NCBI GenBank assembly: GCA_913041125.1
Contig: CAJWHM010000012.1
Coordinates: forward strand, 1 to 50,783
Length of the DNA stretch: 50,783 nt
Direction of reading: 5' to 3'
Source: an uncultured Bacteroidota bacterium
Lineage (GTDB): Bacteria > Bacteroidota > Bacteroidia > Flavobacteriales > Flavobacteriaceae
How positions within the stretch are numbered: the first letter of the stretch is position 1; each line of letters opens with the position of its first letter. Both the position numbers and the translations under genes were made by a program. Positions 7,536-16,282 of this stretch are shown piece by piece. Under the pieces are notes generated by a model. The model was given only the letters and a program-made list of their open reading frames with translations. It ran no database searches and had not been told where the DNA came from.

Positions 7536-8858
7536 ATGATATTTAATAAAATCGCACTTAAGAAAGGCAGTAAAAAATTGATTAATGCTTGGGCATTTTA
7601 TGATTGGGCTAATTCTGTTTACTCTCTTGTAATTTCATCAGCTATATTTCCAATATACTATGGACTTATATTTTCAGAAATAAATTTTATTTCTTTTTTT
7701 GGTTATCAAATAAAAAATACTGCAGTCATTAGTTTTATAACAGCTTTTGCATTTGTAGTTGTAGCACTTATGTCACCAATTTTATCTGGAATAGCAGATT
7801 ATATAGGTAATAAAAAAAGGTTCATGAAAATTTTTGTATACATAGGATCTATTTCTTGTTTGGGCTTGTATTGGTTTGAATTACAAACAATATATTTAGG
7901 ATTATTTTTCTATTTTTTTGCACTAATAGGACTTTGGGCTAGTTTAGTTTTTTATAATTCATATTTACCAGATATTGCATATCCTGATCAACAGGATATT
8001 GCAAGTGCAAGGGGTTTTTCTTACGGATATATAGGAAGTGTAATTCTTCTATTAATTAATTTGATGATTATCATGAATCCAAATTCTTTTGGAATAGAGG
8101 GTTCTAGTTCAGAAGCATCAATGACTGCCATGAAATATTCTTTCGTTTCTGTCGGAATTTGGTGGGCTTTGTTTAGTCAATATTCTTTCTATTTTTTACC
8201 AAAAAGTAATAGGGAGGTCAAGGTTACAAAGGATATTTTTTGGAATGGGTATAAAGAATTAAAATTAGTTTATAAAGAGCTTAAAAACCAAACTAAATTA
8301 AAACGTTTTTTACCTGCTTTCTTTCTTTATAGCATGGCATTACAAACAGTAATGTTAGTTGCTGCTTATTTTGGTGAAGAAGAAATATCATGGGGAAGTT
8401 CAAAAGAAAAGACATTAGGCTTAATAGTTAGCATTTTATTGATACAAGTGGTTGCCATTTTTGGAGCAATTTTAACTGCTCGTGCTTCAAAGTATTTTGG
8501 AAATATTCCAGTATTAATTTTCATAAATTTCTTTTGGGTTGTTTTATGTATCATTGCTTATTTTACAAAAACACCAACTCAATTTTATAGTGTTGCTGGA
8601 TTTGTAGGATTGGTAATGGGTGGTTTACAATCTTTATCTCGTTCAACATATTCAAAATTATTACCAAAAACTTTTGATACCACATCTTTTTTTAGTTTTT
8701 ATGATGTAACTGAGAAAATAGGTATAGTTATAGGTATGCTGTGCTTTGGTTTAGTAGATCAAATTTCAGGTAGTATGAGGAATGGAATTTTATTTTTTAT
8801 AATATTTTTCGTTTTTGGAGCTTTTATGTTGATGAGAATTCCAAAATCTTCAAATTAA
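7536..8858 (+). CDS. MFS transporter, UMF1 family
   Basis: This 440-residue integral membrane protein has about twelve hydrophobic segments. The opening WAFYDWANSVYSLVISSAIFP is typical of the UMF1 group of the major facilitator superfamily, which is related to yeast Atg22. The second half contains the loop GGLQSLSRSTYSKLLP, also characteristic of the group. Members are often annotated as permeases of unknown substrate; amino acid export is suggested for the fungal relatives only. It is transcribed divergently from msrB and alone, with 218 bases before lon. I would not assign a substrate. Confidence 0.88.
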   Translation: MIFNKIALKKGSKKLINAWAFYDWANSVYSLVISSAIFPIYYGLIFSEINFISFFGYQIKNTAVISFITAFAFVVVALMSPILSGIADYIGNKKRFMKIFVYIGSISCLGLYWFELQTIYLGLFFYFFALIGLWASLVFYNSYLPDIAYPDQQDIASARGFSYGYIGSVILLLINLMIIMNPNSFGIEGSSSEASMTAMKYSFVSVGIWWALFSQYSFYFLPKSNREVKVTKDIFWNGYKELKLVYKELKNQTKLKRFLPAFFLYSMALQTVMLVAAYFGEEEISWGSSKEKTLGLIVSILLIQVVAIFGAILTARASKYFGNIPVLIFINFFWVVLCIIAYFTKTPTQFYSVAGFVGLVMGGLQSLSRSTYSKLLPKTFDTTSFFSFYDVTEKIGIVIGMLCFGLVDQISGSMRNGILFFIIFFVFGAFMLMRIPKSSN

Positions 8859-8874
8859 CGATTCTTAATCATTA

Positions 8875-8899
8875 AGATATTTTCATAATTTAAATATCT
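8875..8899 (+). terminator. Weak AT-rich stem-loop after the MFS gene
   Basis: AGATATTT (8875-8882) and AAATATCT (8892-8899) form an 8-bp perfect stem with a 9-base loop, 17 bases after the MFS stop. It has no clean T-run afterwards and only one or two GC pairs, so it is a poor intrinsic terminator. The rest of the gap up to lon (8900-9076) holds only AT-rich sequence, with a TTGACA-like box at 8970-8975 that I would not call a promoter in this phylum. Confidence 0.25.
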
Positions 8900-9076
8900 G
8901 AGATCTTAAATACTTTCATTTATTTCTATTTTGAAATATTAATATTCTAAAAATATATTGGCACAAATATTGACACTATATATAAATATAATTATAGTTA
9001 TTCACTGATAACTTAATGTATTAGTTTTATAATTAACTAATCATTTATAAGTGACATAATGACTTAAATACATTTT

Positions 9077-11530
9077 ATGGCTAGATCTTTTTTTAGTGTG
9101 ATTGACAATTTGTCACTACAGGATGTAGAATCAGAAGCAGATTTAATACCACTTATGACAACTGAGGATGAGGAAGCTCTTGAGAGTGAAGCTCTACCAG
9201 AAATAGTTCCCATTTTACCTTTGAAAAATACTGTATTATTCCCTGGAGTTGTGATACCAATTACAGCTGGAAGAGATAAATCAATCAAATTAATTAAAGA
9301 TGCTAATTCAAAAGATAAAACTATAGGAGTAGTAGCTCAGAAAAATGAAAAAATTGAAAATCCCGGTCCAAAAGATATATTTGAATTGGGAACGTTAGCG
9401 CAAATACTTAGGGTTCTTAAGATGCCTGATGGAAATACTACTATAATTATCCAAGGTAAGAAACGATTTAAGGTTAATAATATTATCGAAGAAAAACCAT
9501 ATATGAAGGCGTCAATTGAGTCTGTTGAAGATAAAATTCCTCAAAAAAAAGATAAAGAATTTAATGCAACAATTGACTCGATAAAGGATTTGGCCTTGCA
9601 AATAATTAATGAAAATCCTAATATTCCCTCTGAAGCAACATTTGCAATAAAAAATATTCAAACACCTTCATTTTTAATAAATTTTGTTGCTTCAAATTTG
9701 AATGTTAGTGTTATTGAAAAACAGAAAATTCTTTCTGAATTTAGTTTACATAAGAGAGCCATTAAGTGTTTAAAGCATATGAATGAAGAGTATCAAAAAT
9801 TAGCTTTGAAAAATGATATTCAGTCCAGAGTTAGAAGTGAGATGGACTCTCAACAGAGAGAGTATTATTTACACCAACAAATGAAAACAATACAGGAGGA
9901 GCTAGGCGGTGTTTCATATGAGGAGGAAATAGAGGAAATGAGAACTAAATCAAAAAACAAAAAATGGACCTTTGAAGTAAATAAATACTTTAATAAAGAG
10001 CTAATGAAAATGCAACGAATGAATCCTCAAGTTGCGGAATATTCTATTCAGAGAAATTATTTAGAACTTTTCTTAGATCTCCCATGGGATCATTTTTCAA
10101 AAGACAATTTTGATTTAAAACGTGCTCAAAAAATTCTAACTCGTGATCACTTTGGTTTAGAGGAAGTCAAAAAACGTGTTATAGAATATCTCGCTGTATT
10201 AAAACTCAGAAATGATATGAAATCTCCAATTCTCTGCCTTTATGGCCCTCCTGGGGTCGGTAAAACTTCATTAGGTAAATCAATTGCTGAGGCGCTGGGA
10301 AGAGAATATGTTCGTATTTCATTAGGCGGAATGAGGGATGAAGCTGAAATAAGGGGGCATAGGAAAACTTATATAGGAGCCTTACCTGGAAGAATTATTC
10401 AGAGCTTAAAAAAGGCAGGTACATCTAATCCAGTATTTGTTTTAGATGAAATTGATAAATTATCAACTAGTTATCAGGGAGATCCAGCATCAGCACTTCT
10501 TGAAGTATTAGATCCAGAACAAAATACTGACTTTTACGATAATTATTTAGAGTATGGTTATGATCTTTCCAAAGTTATGTTTATTGCAACAGCAAATAAT
10601 CTTGCTCCAATTCATAGTGCATTAATAGATCGAATGGAAATAATCAATGTTAATGGTTATACATTGGAAGAAAAAACTGGTATAGCACAAAAATTTCTTT
10701 TACCAAAACAATTAAAAGAACATGGTATTCAATCTACAAAACTAAAATTAAAAAAATCAGTTCTTGAAAAAATTATTGAAAGATATACTCGTGAATCAGG
10801 TGTAAGAGGTCTAGAAAAACAAGTTGCTAAGACTGTTCGTTATGCGGCTAAGTCAATTGCAATGGAGGAAGAGTATAGTAAAAATCCCGATTCTGAAGAG
10901 TTGCATAAAATTTTGGGGCCACCTATAAATTCAAGAGATATCTACGAAAATAATAAAGTTGCTGGGGTGGTGACTGGATTAGCATGGACTTCTGTTGGAG
11001 GTGATATCCTTTTTATTGAATCAGCAATCTCTCCTGGTAAAGGTAATTTAAGTATTACCGGAAACTTAGGAAAAATCATGAAGGAATCCGCTACTATTGC
11101 AATGGAATTTATTAAGGCCAATTCAACCGAATTAAATCTAAATAAATTTGAATTTGATAAATATAATATACATATCCATGTCCCTGAGGGAGCAACACCA
11201 AAAGATGGACCAAGTGCTGGAATTACTATGCTAACCTCTTTAGTATCATTATTTACACAGAAAAGAGTTAAAAAAAACCTAGCAATGACTGGGGAAATTA
11301 CCCTAAGAGGAAAAGTGCTTCCTGTTGGAGGTATAAAGGAAAAGATTCTAGCTGCTAAAAGATCAAACATAAAGGAAATCATTCTTTGTAAGGAAAATAA
11401 AAAAAATGTAGACGAAATAAAGCAAACCTATTTAAAAGGATTGAAATTCCATTACGTTAGTGAAATGAGAGATGTAATTGCTCTTGCAATAACATCTCAA
11501 AAAGCATTAAATTCAAAAAAATTAATATAG
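9077..11530 (+). CDS. lon: ATP-dependent Lon protease
   Basis: This 817-residue cytoplasmic AAA+ protease degrades damaged and regulatory proteins. The N-terminal substrate-binding LON domain runs from about residue 42 (IVPILPLKNTVLFPG) to about 245. The AAA+ module has Walker A GPPGVGKTS at about 389-397 and Walker B VFVLDEIDKL. The serine-lysine protease domain shows the catalytic S713 in KDGPSAGITM and K756 in GGIKEKILAAKR. All key residues are present and the length is normal for LonA. The ATG is followed by an acidic N-terminal stretch of about 40 residues common in Bacteroidota Lon. cmk begins 20 bases after the stop and probably shares the transcript. Confidence 0.97.
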   Translation: MARSFFSVIDNLSLQDVESEADLIPLMTTEDEEALESEALPEIVPILPLKNTVLFPGVVIPITAGRDKSIKLIKDANSKDKTIGVVAQKNEKIENPGPKDIFELGTLAQILRVLKMPDGNTTIIIQGKKRFKVNNIIEEKPYMKASIESVEDKIPQKKDKEFNATIDSIKDLALQIINENPNIPSEATFAIKNIQTPSFLINFVASNLNVSVIEKQKILSEFSLHKRAIKCLKHMNEEYQKLALKNDIQSRVRSEMDSQQREYYLHQQMKTIQEELGGVSYEEEIEEMRTKSKNKKWTFEVNKYFNKELMKMQRMNPQVAEYSIQRNYLELFLDLPWDHFSKDNFDLKRAQKILTRDHFGLEEVKKRVIEYLAVLKLRNDMKSPILCLYGPPGVGKTSLGKSIAEALGREYVRISLGGMRDEAEIRGHRKTYIGALPGRIIQSLKKAGTSNPVFVLDEIDKLSTSYQGDPASALLEVLDPEQNTDFYDNYLEYGYDLSKVMFIATANNLAPIHSALIDRMEIINVNGYTLEEKTGIAQKFLLPKQLKEHGIQSTKLKLKKSVLEKIIERYTRESGVRGLEKQVAKTVRYAAKSIAMEEEYSKNPDSEELHKILGPPINSRDIYENNKVAGVVTGLAWTSVGGDILFIESAISPGKGNLSITGNLGKIMKESATIAMEFIKANSTELNLNKFEFDKYNIHIHVPEGATPKDGPSAGITMLTSLVSLFTQKRVKKNLAMTGEITLRGKVLPVGGIKEKILAAKRSNIKEIILCKENKKNVDEIKQTYLKGLKFHYVSEMRDVIALAITSQKALNSKKLI

Positions 11531-11550
11531 GGCTAACTAAAAATTATTAT

Positions 11551-12231
11551 TTGAGAAAGCAAAAAATAATTATAGCTATCGATGGTTATGCCTCTACAGG
11601 TAAAAGCACACAAGCTAAAAAAATAGCACAAAAATTAGATTATGTTTACATTGATTCTGGTGCTATGTATCGTGCTGTAACTCTTTATGCCATGAGAGAA
11701 AATATTTTAGAAGAATCAAAAACCAATATTTTAATTAAATCTCTTGAAGATATTAATATTGAATTCAAAAGATCGAATAATGCACAGAAAATCTATTTGA
11801 ATGGTGAAGAAGTAGAAAATGATATTAGAAAATCAATTATTAATAGTAATGTTAGCAGATTAGCGATGATTCCTGAGATAAGAAATTTTCTATTTAAAAG
11901 ACAAAGAAACTATGGTAAAAATAAAGGTTTGGTAATGGATGGGCGTGACATAGGAACAGTAGTATTTCCAAATGCAGAATGTAAATTTTTTTTTAATGCA
12001 ATACAATCAGTTAGGGCAAAACGGAGATACCTCGAGCAATATAAAAAAGGGAATAATGAAAAATATAGTCAAGTTCTTGAAAACATCATTGAAAGAGACC
12101 GAATTGATACCAATAGATCATTAAATCCACTAAGGAAATCTTCTGATGCTGTGGAAATAGATGTAAGTGATTTAACAGAAAATCAAGTTTTTAAGACATT
12201 GTGGGAGTATATTTCAAAAAAAATAAATTGA
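11551..12231 (+). CDS. cmk: Cytidylate kinase
   Basis: This enzyme phosphorylates CMP and dCMP to the diphosphates. It is 226 residues long, normal for the family. The P-loop is a flavobacterial variant, IAIDGYASTGKST (about 8-20), where most bacteria have GPAGSGKG. Further signatures are YIDSGAMYRAVT (31-42), MDGRDIGTVVFPNA (about 130-143) and RAKRRYLE. The start is a TTG at 11551 and no earlier in-frame ATG is available. It follows lon by 20 bases and precedes rpsA, a widely kept order (cmk–rpsA). Confidence 0.95.
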   Translation: MRKQKIIIAIDGYASTGKSTQAKKIAQKLDYVYIDSGAMYRAVTLYAMRENILEESKTNILIKSLEDINIEFKRSNNAQKIYLNGEEVENDIRKSIINSNVSRLAMIPEIRNFLFKRQRNYGKNKGLVMDGRDIGTVVFPNAECKFFFNAIQSVRAKRRYLEQYKKGNNEKYSQVLENIIERDRIDTNRSLNPLRKSSDAVEIDVSDLTENQVFKTLWEYISKKIN

Positions 12232-12260
12232 TTTTTGTATGAAAAAATTTAAATTATAGC

Positions 12261-12290
12261 TTGTAGATGAAATAATTACTATTAAATTTG
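12261..12290 (+). promoter_or_regulatory. Promoter of rpsA
   Basis: TTG at 12261-12263, a 19-base spacer and TAAATTTG at 12283-12290 fit the Bacteroidota consensus TTG-N17-23-TAnnTTTG exactly. Transcription should start near 12296, giving a leader of about 105 bases before the rpsA ATG. This lets rpsA be transcribed independently of cmk. Confidence 0.6.
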
Positions 12291-12308
12291 CAAGCTTTTA
12301 ACTATTTA

Positions 12309-12368
12309 GGAAAATCGAAAGCAATTAAATAAAACTAATCCCTTCTGTTAATTTAGTTAAGGTTTTCC
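12309..12368 (+). promoter_or_regulatory. Nested stem in the rpsA leader
   Basis: Two nested complementary pairs lie in the expected rpsA leader: GGAAAA (12309-12314) with TTTTCC (12363-12368), and AACTAA (12333-12338) with TTAGTT (12353-12358). S1 autoregulates translation from its own leader in enterobacteria. Whether this hairpin does so here is only a guess. The start codon lies 31 bases past the outer stem. Confidence 0.35.
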
Positions 12369-12399
12369 ATGAGACAGAATACAATTTTATTCTTACCAA

Positions 12400-14394
12400 A
12401 TGGCAAAGAAGACCTCCGAAAAAGACGTTGAAGTTAAAAATAACACTAATAATAAGTCAAAAGCTACAACAAAAAAAGAAACTGTTAAAAAAACAACTCC
12501 GAAAGTAACAGCAAAAAAAGAAACTGTTAAAAAAACGATCTCGAAAGTAACAGCAAAAAAGGAAAACCCAGTAAAAAAATCTTCAAAAGCAAAAGCTAAT
12601 AAGGAAATCGTTGATGAAATAAAATTAAAATCTGGTAACTCTTCCAAAAAAGAGGAGAACTCTTTCCTTGAAGATTTTAATTGGCATAATTACGAGGAAG
12701 GTATAGATGTGATTGATGAAAAACAGTTAGCTGAATTTGAAAAACTTGTAAAGGATAACTTTGTAGATACTTCCGATGAAGATGTCATTCAAGGGACAGT
12801 TGTTTACATGACTGATAGAGAGGCGATTATTGATATAAATGCAAAATCAGAAGGTGTTATCTCATTAAACGAATTTCGATACAATCCTGATTTGAAAGTT
12901 GGAGATAAAGTCGAAGTAATAGTTGACACAAGAGAGGACCGAACAGGACAACTTGTTCTTTCACACAGAAAAGCAAGAATTATTAAAGCTTGGGACAGAG
13001 TTAACAATGCGCATGATAATTCCGAAATTGTTAGTGGTTTTGTAAAATGTAGAACAAAAGGAGGAATGATTGTTGATGTTTTTGGTATTGAAGCATTTCT
13101 ACCAGGATCACAAATTGATGTGAAACCAATTCGTGATTATGATCAGTACGTTAATAAAACAATGGAATTCAAGGTTGTTAAAATTAATCATGAATTTAAA
13201 AATGTTGTAGTGTCTCACAAAGCTTTAATCGAAGCAGACATTGAAGAACAAAAGAAAGAAATAATTGGTACATTAGAGAAGGGTCAAGTTCTTGAAGGTA
13301 TAGTAAAAAACATAACCTCGTATGGAGTATTTATTGACCTTGGTGGTGTGGATGGTCTTATTCATATTACAGATCTTTCATGGAGTCGTATTAATCATCC
13401 CAGTGAAATACTTGAACTTGATCAAAAATTGAATGTTGTTATACTTGATTTTGATGATAATAAATCTAGGATACAGCTAGGTCTAAAACAATTAAGCGCT
13501 CACCCTTGGGATAAAATATCAGATGACCTTAAAGAAGGCGATAGAGTAAAGGGAAAAGTTGTCGTAATTGCAGACTATGGTGCATTTATTGAAATTGAAG
13601 AAGGTGTAGAAGGACTTGTTCATGTTTCTGAGATGTCCTGGTCCACTCATTTACGATCAGCACAAGATTTCGTAAAAGTAGGAGATGATGTTGAAGCTAT
13701 TGTTCTAACCCTAGATAGAGAATCGAGAAAAATGTCTTTAGGGATAAAACAAATAACTCCAGACCCCTGGACAGATATTACATCAAAATATCCCATAGGA
13801 TCTAAGCATACTGGTATCGTTAGAAACTTCACAAACTTTGGAGTTTTCATTGAATTGGAAGAAGGAATTGATGGTTTAGTATATATTTCTGATCTATCTT
13901 GGACAAAAAAAGTCAAACATCCTTCTGAGGTTTTAACTTTAGGTGAAAAAATTGATGTCATTGTCTTAGAACTAGATGTTGAGGGACGAAAATTAAGCCT
14001 TGGACATAAACATACGAAAGATAACCCTTGGGATAAATATGAAAACGATTTTGCAGTCAACACCTTGCATGAAGCGAAACTTGATGAAATTGTAGATAAA
14101 GGAGCAACAATACACTTTAATGACGATATTACTGCTTTTGTTCCCTTGCGTCATATGGAAAAAGAGGATGGAAGTAAGTTAATTAAAGGAGAAGAAACTA
14201 CATTTAAAATTATTGAGTTTAATAAAGAATTCAAGAGAATTGTTGCATCTCACACAGTTACTTTCAAGGAAAAAGAAATAAAAAATATTAAACGTAACTC
14301 TAAGAAATTAGAAACTACAAACTCTGAAAAAACTACTTTAGGAGACCTAGATGCTTTAGCAAATCTTAAAGAAAAAATGGAAGATGATAAATAA
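12400..14394 (+). CDS. rpsA: 30S ribosomal protein S1
   Basis: This 664-residue protein binds mRNA at the small subunit through repeated S1 (OB-fold) domains. Repeats are visible from about residue 128 (IQGTVVYMTDREAIIDI), followed by further copies around EIVSGFVKCRTKGGMIVDVF, LEGIVKNITSYGVFIDLGG, VKGKVVVIADYGAFIEIEEG and HTGIVRNFTNFGVFIELEEG, with a final weaker one near the C-terminus. This gives about six domains. The first 80 residues are a lysine- and threonine-rich tail with a 14-residue tandem repeat, unlike the rest and probably disordered. S1 is likely important in this phylum because leaders lack Shine-Dalgarno sequences. It ends before a strong terminator and has its own promoter at 12261-12290. 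Confidence 0.96.
   Translation: MAKKTSEKDVEVKNNTNNKSKATTKKETVKKTTPKVTAKKETVKKTISKVTAKKENPVKKSSKAKANKEIVDEIKLKSGNSSKKEENSFLEDFNWHNYEEGIDVIDEKQLAEFEKLVKDNFVDTSDEDVIQGTVVYMTDREAIIDINAKSEGVISLNEFRYNPDLKVGDKVEVIVDTREDRTGQLVLSHRKARIIKAWDRVNNAHDNSEIVSGFVKCRTKGGMIVDVFGIEAFLPGSQIDVKPIRDYDQYVNKTMEFKVVKINHEFKNVVVSHKALIEADIEEQKKEIIGTLEKGQVLEGIVKNITSYGVFIDLGGVDGLIHITDLSWSRINHPSEILELDQKLNVVILDFDDNKSRIQLGLKQLSAHPWDKISDDLKEGDRVKGKVVVIADYGAFIEIEEGVEGLVHVSEMSWSTHLRSAQDFVKVGDDVEAIVLTLDRESRKMSLGIKQITPDPWTDITSKYPIGSKHTGIVRNFTNFGVFIELEEGIDGLVYISDLSWTKKVKHPSEVLTLGEKIDVIVLELDVEGRKLSLGHKHTKDNPWDKYENDFAVNTLHEAKLDEIVDKGATIHFNDDITAFVPLRHMEKEDGSKLIKGEETTFKIIEFNKEFKRIVASHTVTFKEKEIKNIKRNSKKLETTNSEKTTLGDLDALANLKEKMEDDK
12481..12564 (+). 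repeat. 42-bp tandem repeat in the rpsA 5' end
   Basis: Two adjacent 42-bp units (12481-12522 and 12523-12564) encode TVKKTTPKVTAKKE and TVKKTISKVTAKKE. Partial copies flank them (TKKE before, NPVKKSSK after). The DNA copies differ at few positions, so the duplication looks recent and copy number may vary between strains. Confidence 0.85.
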
Positions 14395-14422
14395 AGCAAT
14401 GTTAAAAATTCTTTATGAAGAG

Positions 14423-14449
14423 AAGCCCTCTACAAGGAGGGCTTTTTTT
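14423..14449 (+). terminator. Intrinsic terminator after rpsA
   Basis: AAGCCCTC (14423-14430) pairs perfectly with GAGGGCTT (14437-14444) across a six-base loop, and the stem runs into seven T residues (14443-14449). It lies 28 bases after the rpsA stop and separates it from the pyrR operon. Confidence 0.93.
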
Positions 14450-14465
14450 ATACTTAAGAAAATAA

Positions 14466-14473
14466 TACTTTTG
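14466..14473 (+). promoter_or_regulatory. Candidate -7 element of the pyrR operon
   Basis: TACTTTTG matches the TAnnTTTG element, 20 bases before the GTG start of pyrR. There is no TTG at the usual upstream distance, where the T-run of the rpsA terminator lies instead. The implied leader is about 14 bases, leaving no room for a PyrR attenuator. Confidence 0.35.
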
Positions 14474-14492
14474 TTATAATTTTATAATTGTT

Positions 14493-15038
14493 GTGAAACC
14501 CAAAATTCTTCTAAGTGAAAAAAAAGTCACAGCTATTTTAAAGAGACTTTGTCATCAATTAATAGAAAGGCATGGAGATTTTTCAAATAGCATTCTTATT
14601 GGTATGCAACCAAGGGGTGTTCTGCTTCTTGATCAGATAATTAGATTATTAAAAGAGGAAGATATTAGAGAAATTAAATATGGTAAATTAGATGTTACTT
14701 TTTTTCGTGATGACTTTAGGAGAAAAGAAAAACCATTGAATGCGAATTCTACTGAAATGAATGAAATGGTTGAGGGTAAAAAAGTTGTTTTTATTGATGA
14801 TGTATTATTCACTGGTAGAAGTATTCGATCTGCATTGACTGCTATTGATACCTACGGAAGACCAAAATCTATTGAACTTCTAGTATTAGTTGATAGAAGA
14901 TTTAGTCGTCATTTACCTATACAACCTGACTATTTAGGTGCACAAATTGATGCAATACAAGGAGATAGAGTTCGTGTAGTTTGGTCCAAAGGTTCAATTA
15001 AATGTTTAGTGTATTTAGAAGAAAAAATAAATGAATAA
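14493..15038 (+). CDS. pyrR: PyrR, pyrimidine regulator / uracil phosphoribosyltransferase
   Basis: This is a 181-residue type I phosphoribosyltransferase of the PyrR group. In Firmicutes it binds pyr mRNA in response to UMP and also has UPRT activity. The PRPP-binding motif VVFIDDVLFTGRSI spans about residues 98-111, and GMQPRGVLLL (37-46) and YGKLDVTFFRDDF (63-75) are typical. The start is GTG at 14493. The gene leads a tight operon and overlaps pyrB by eight bases, which fits a role in pyrimidine synthesis. I see no anti-antiterminator-like structure between the terminator and the GTG, so an attenuation role here is unproven. It could act mainly as an enzyme. Confidence 0.93.
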   Translation: MKPKILLSEKKVTAILKRLCHQLIERHGDFSNSILIGMQPRGVLLLDQIIRLLKEEDIREIKYGKLDVTFFRDDFRRKEKPLNANSTEMNEMVEGKKVVFIDDVLFTGRSIRSALTAIDTYGRPKSIELLVLVDRRFSRHLPIQPDYLGAQIDAIQGDRVRVVWSKGSIKCLVYLEEKINE

Positions 15039-15969
15039 ATTAACTGTTCCACATCTTTTGGGAATCAAATACCTTCAAATTGAAGACCTAAAATTAATTT
15101 TTAAAACAGCTTCACAATTTAAAGAAATTATAAATAGGCCAATTAAAAAGGTTCCAAGCCTCCGAGATATAACAATTGCTAATTTATTTTTTGAAAATAG
15201 CACAAGAACTAAACTCTCATTTGAATTGGCAGAGAAAAGATTATCTGCAGATGTCATAAACATGTCTGTTGGTCAATCTTCTATTTCAAAAGGTGAAACT
15301 TTGACTGACACAGTAAAAAATATTTTAGCAATGAAAGTAGATATGATTGTAATTCGTCATCCTCATCCTGGTGCAGCACATTTCTTGTCAAATCAGGTTA
15401 ATAATTGCTCAATAATAAATGCTGGTGATGGCACTCATGAACATCCTTCTCAAGCGCTATTAGATGCTTATTCATTGATAGAAAAACTAGGAAATTTAAA
15501 GGGAAAGAAAATTGCAATTTTAGGTGATATTTTACATTCACGAGTTGCTCTCTCAAATATATATGCTCTCAAAATGTTAGGCGCTAATGTTAAGCTTTGT
15601 GCTCCAAAGTCTTTAATTCCTAAAAATATTGATTCTTTAGGAGTTACAATTTCTGATGATTTAATGTATGTTTTAAATTGGTGCGATGCTGTAAATGTTC
15701 TAAGAGTTCAAAACGAGAGAATGGATATTAATTATTTTCCCTCCAACAGAGAGTATAATCAAAATTTTGGAATTAATAAACAAACCCTAGAAAAACTTAG
15801 AAAAAAAATTGTCATTTTACACCCTGGTCCAATTAACAGAGGAGTCGAAATTTCAAGTGAAGTCGCAGACTCAGATAATACTATAATTTTAGATCAAGTT
15901 GAAAATGGTGTAGCAATTAGAATGGCAATAATATTTTTATTGGGATCTCAAATAAAAATATCTGCCTAA
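15031..15969 (+). CDS. pyrB: Aspartate carbamoyltransferase, catalytic chain
   Basis: PyrB joins carbamoyl phosphate and aspartate, the first committed step of pyrimidine synthesis. It is 312 residues long, as expected for the catalytic subunit. The carbamoyl-phosphate loop is FENSTRTK (STRTK at 57-61). The HPGPINRGVEIS segment near residue 270 and the HEHPSQALLDAYSL segment around 133 are signatures of the family and distinguish it from ornithine carbamoyltransferase. No pyrI regulatory chain follows. It overlaps pyrR by eight bases upstream, and its TAA shares its last A with the start codon of the next small gene. Confidence 0.96.
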   Translation: MNKLTVPHLLGIKYLQIEDLKLIFKTASQFKEIINRPIKKVPSLRDITIANLFFENSTRTKLSFELAEKRLSADVINMSVGQSSISKGETLTDTVKNILAMKVDMIVIRHPHPGAAHFLSNQVNNCSIINAGDGTHEHPSQALLDAYSLIEKLGNLKGKKIAILGDILHSRVALSNIYALKMLGANVKLCAPKSLIPKNIDSLGVTISDDLMYVLNWCDAVNVLRVQNERMDINYFPSNREYNQNFGINKQTLEKLRKKIVILHPGPINRGVEISSEVADSDNTIILDQVENGVAIRMAIIFLLGSQIKISA

Positions 15970-16280
15970 TGATAGATATTAATCAACAAGGAATTGGTTA
16001 TACAGATTTTGCGAAAATTTATGAAAATCAATTAGAATTCATGAAATATTTTATTAATACTAAAATTGATTTTATTATTGATTGTATAGAAGTAGCCCCT
16101 AAAAAAGAATTCATTGAAAAAATATTTGAACATCAAAAAAATGTAAAAAAGTGTTTAGTAATTGTAATTGATAATGATATTAATTTAAAATTTAATAAAG
16201 AATGGAATATTATTCCAACAAAAATTGAAGCTTTTGATTTTATATCCTTTGAACAAATACAACGCGAAATTGGATATTAG
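15969..16280 (+). CDS. Small conserved protein upstream of rnz, STAS-like (tentative)
   Basis: This 103-residue protein has no signal peptide or membrane segment. Its ATG overlaps the pyrB stop by one base, and rnz begins two bases after its own stop, so it is firmly inside the operon. The pattern of alternating strands and helices (FIIDCIEVAPKKEFIEKIF, CLVIVIDNDINLKF) and the ending IEAFDFISFEQIQREIGY recall a small protein that I remember as commonly preceding rnz in flavobacteria and as sometimes mislabelled ribonuclease Z. The fold may be STAS-like, but this is from memory and not shown by any motif. The function is unknown. Confidence 0.75.
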   Translation: MIDINQQGIGYTDFAKIYENQLEFMKYFINTKIDFIIDCIEVAPKKEFIEKIFEHQKNVKKCLVIVIDNDINLKFNKEWNIIPTKIEAFDFISFEQIQREIGY

Positions 16281-16282
16281 TT

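Noticed and set aside
8970-8998. TTGACA followed after 17 bases by TATAGT, before lon
   Set aside because: It resembles an E. coli sigma-70 promoter, but Bacteroidota use TTG/TAnnTTTG, and other promoters in this window follow that form.
10942-11382. 146-codon open frame antisense to lon
   Set aside because: It mirrors the conserved protease domain of lon; no start context or family similarity supports it.
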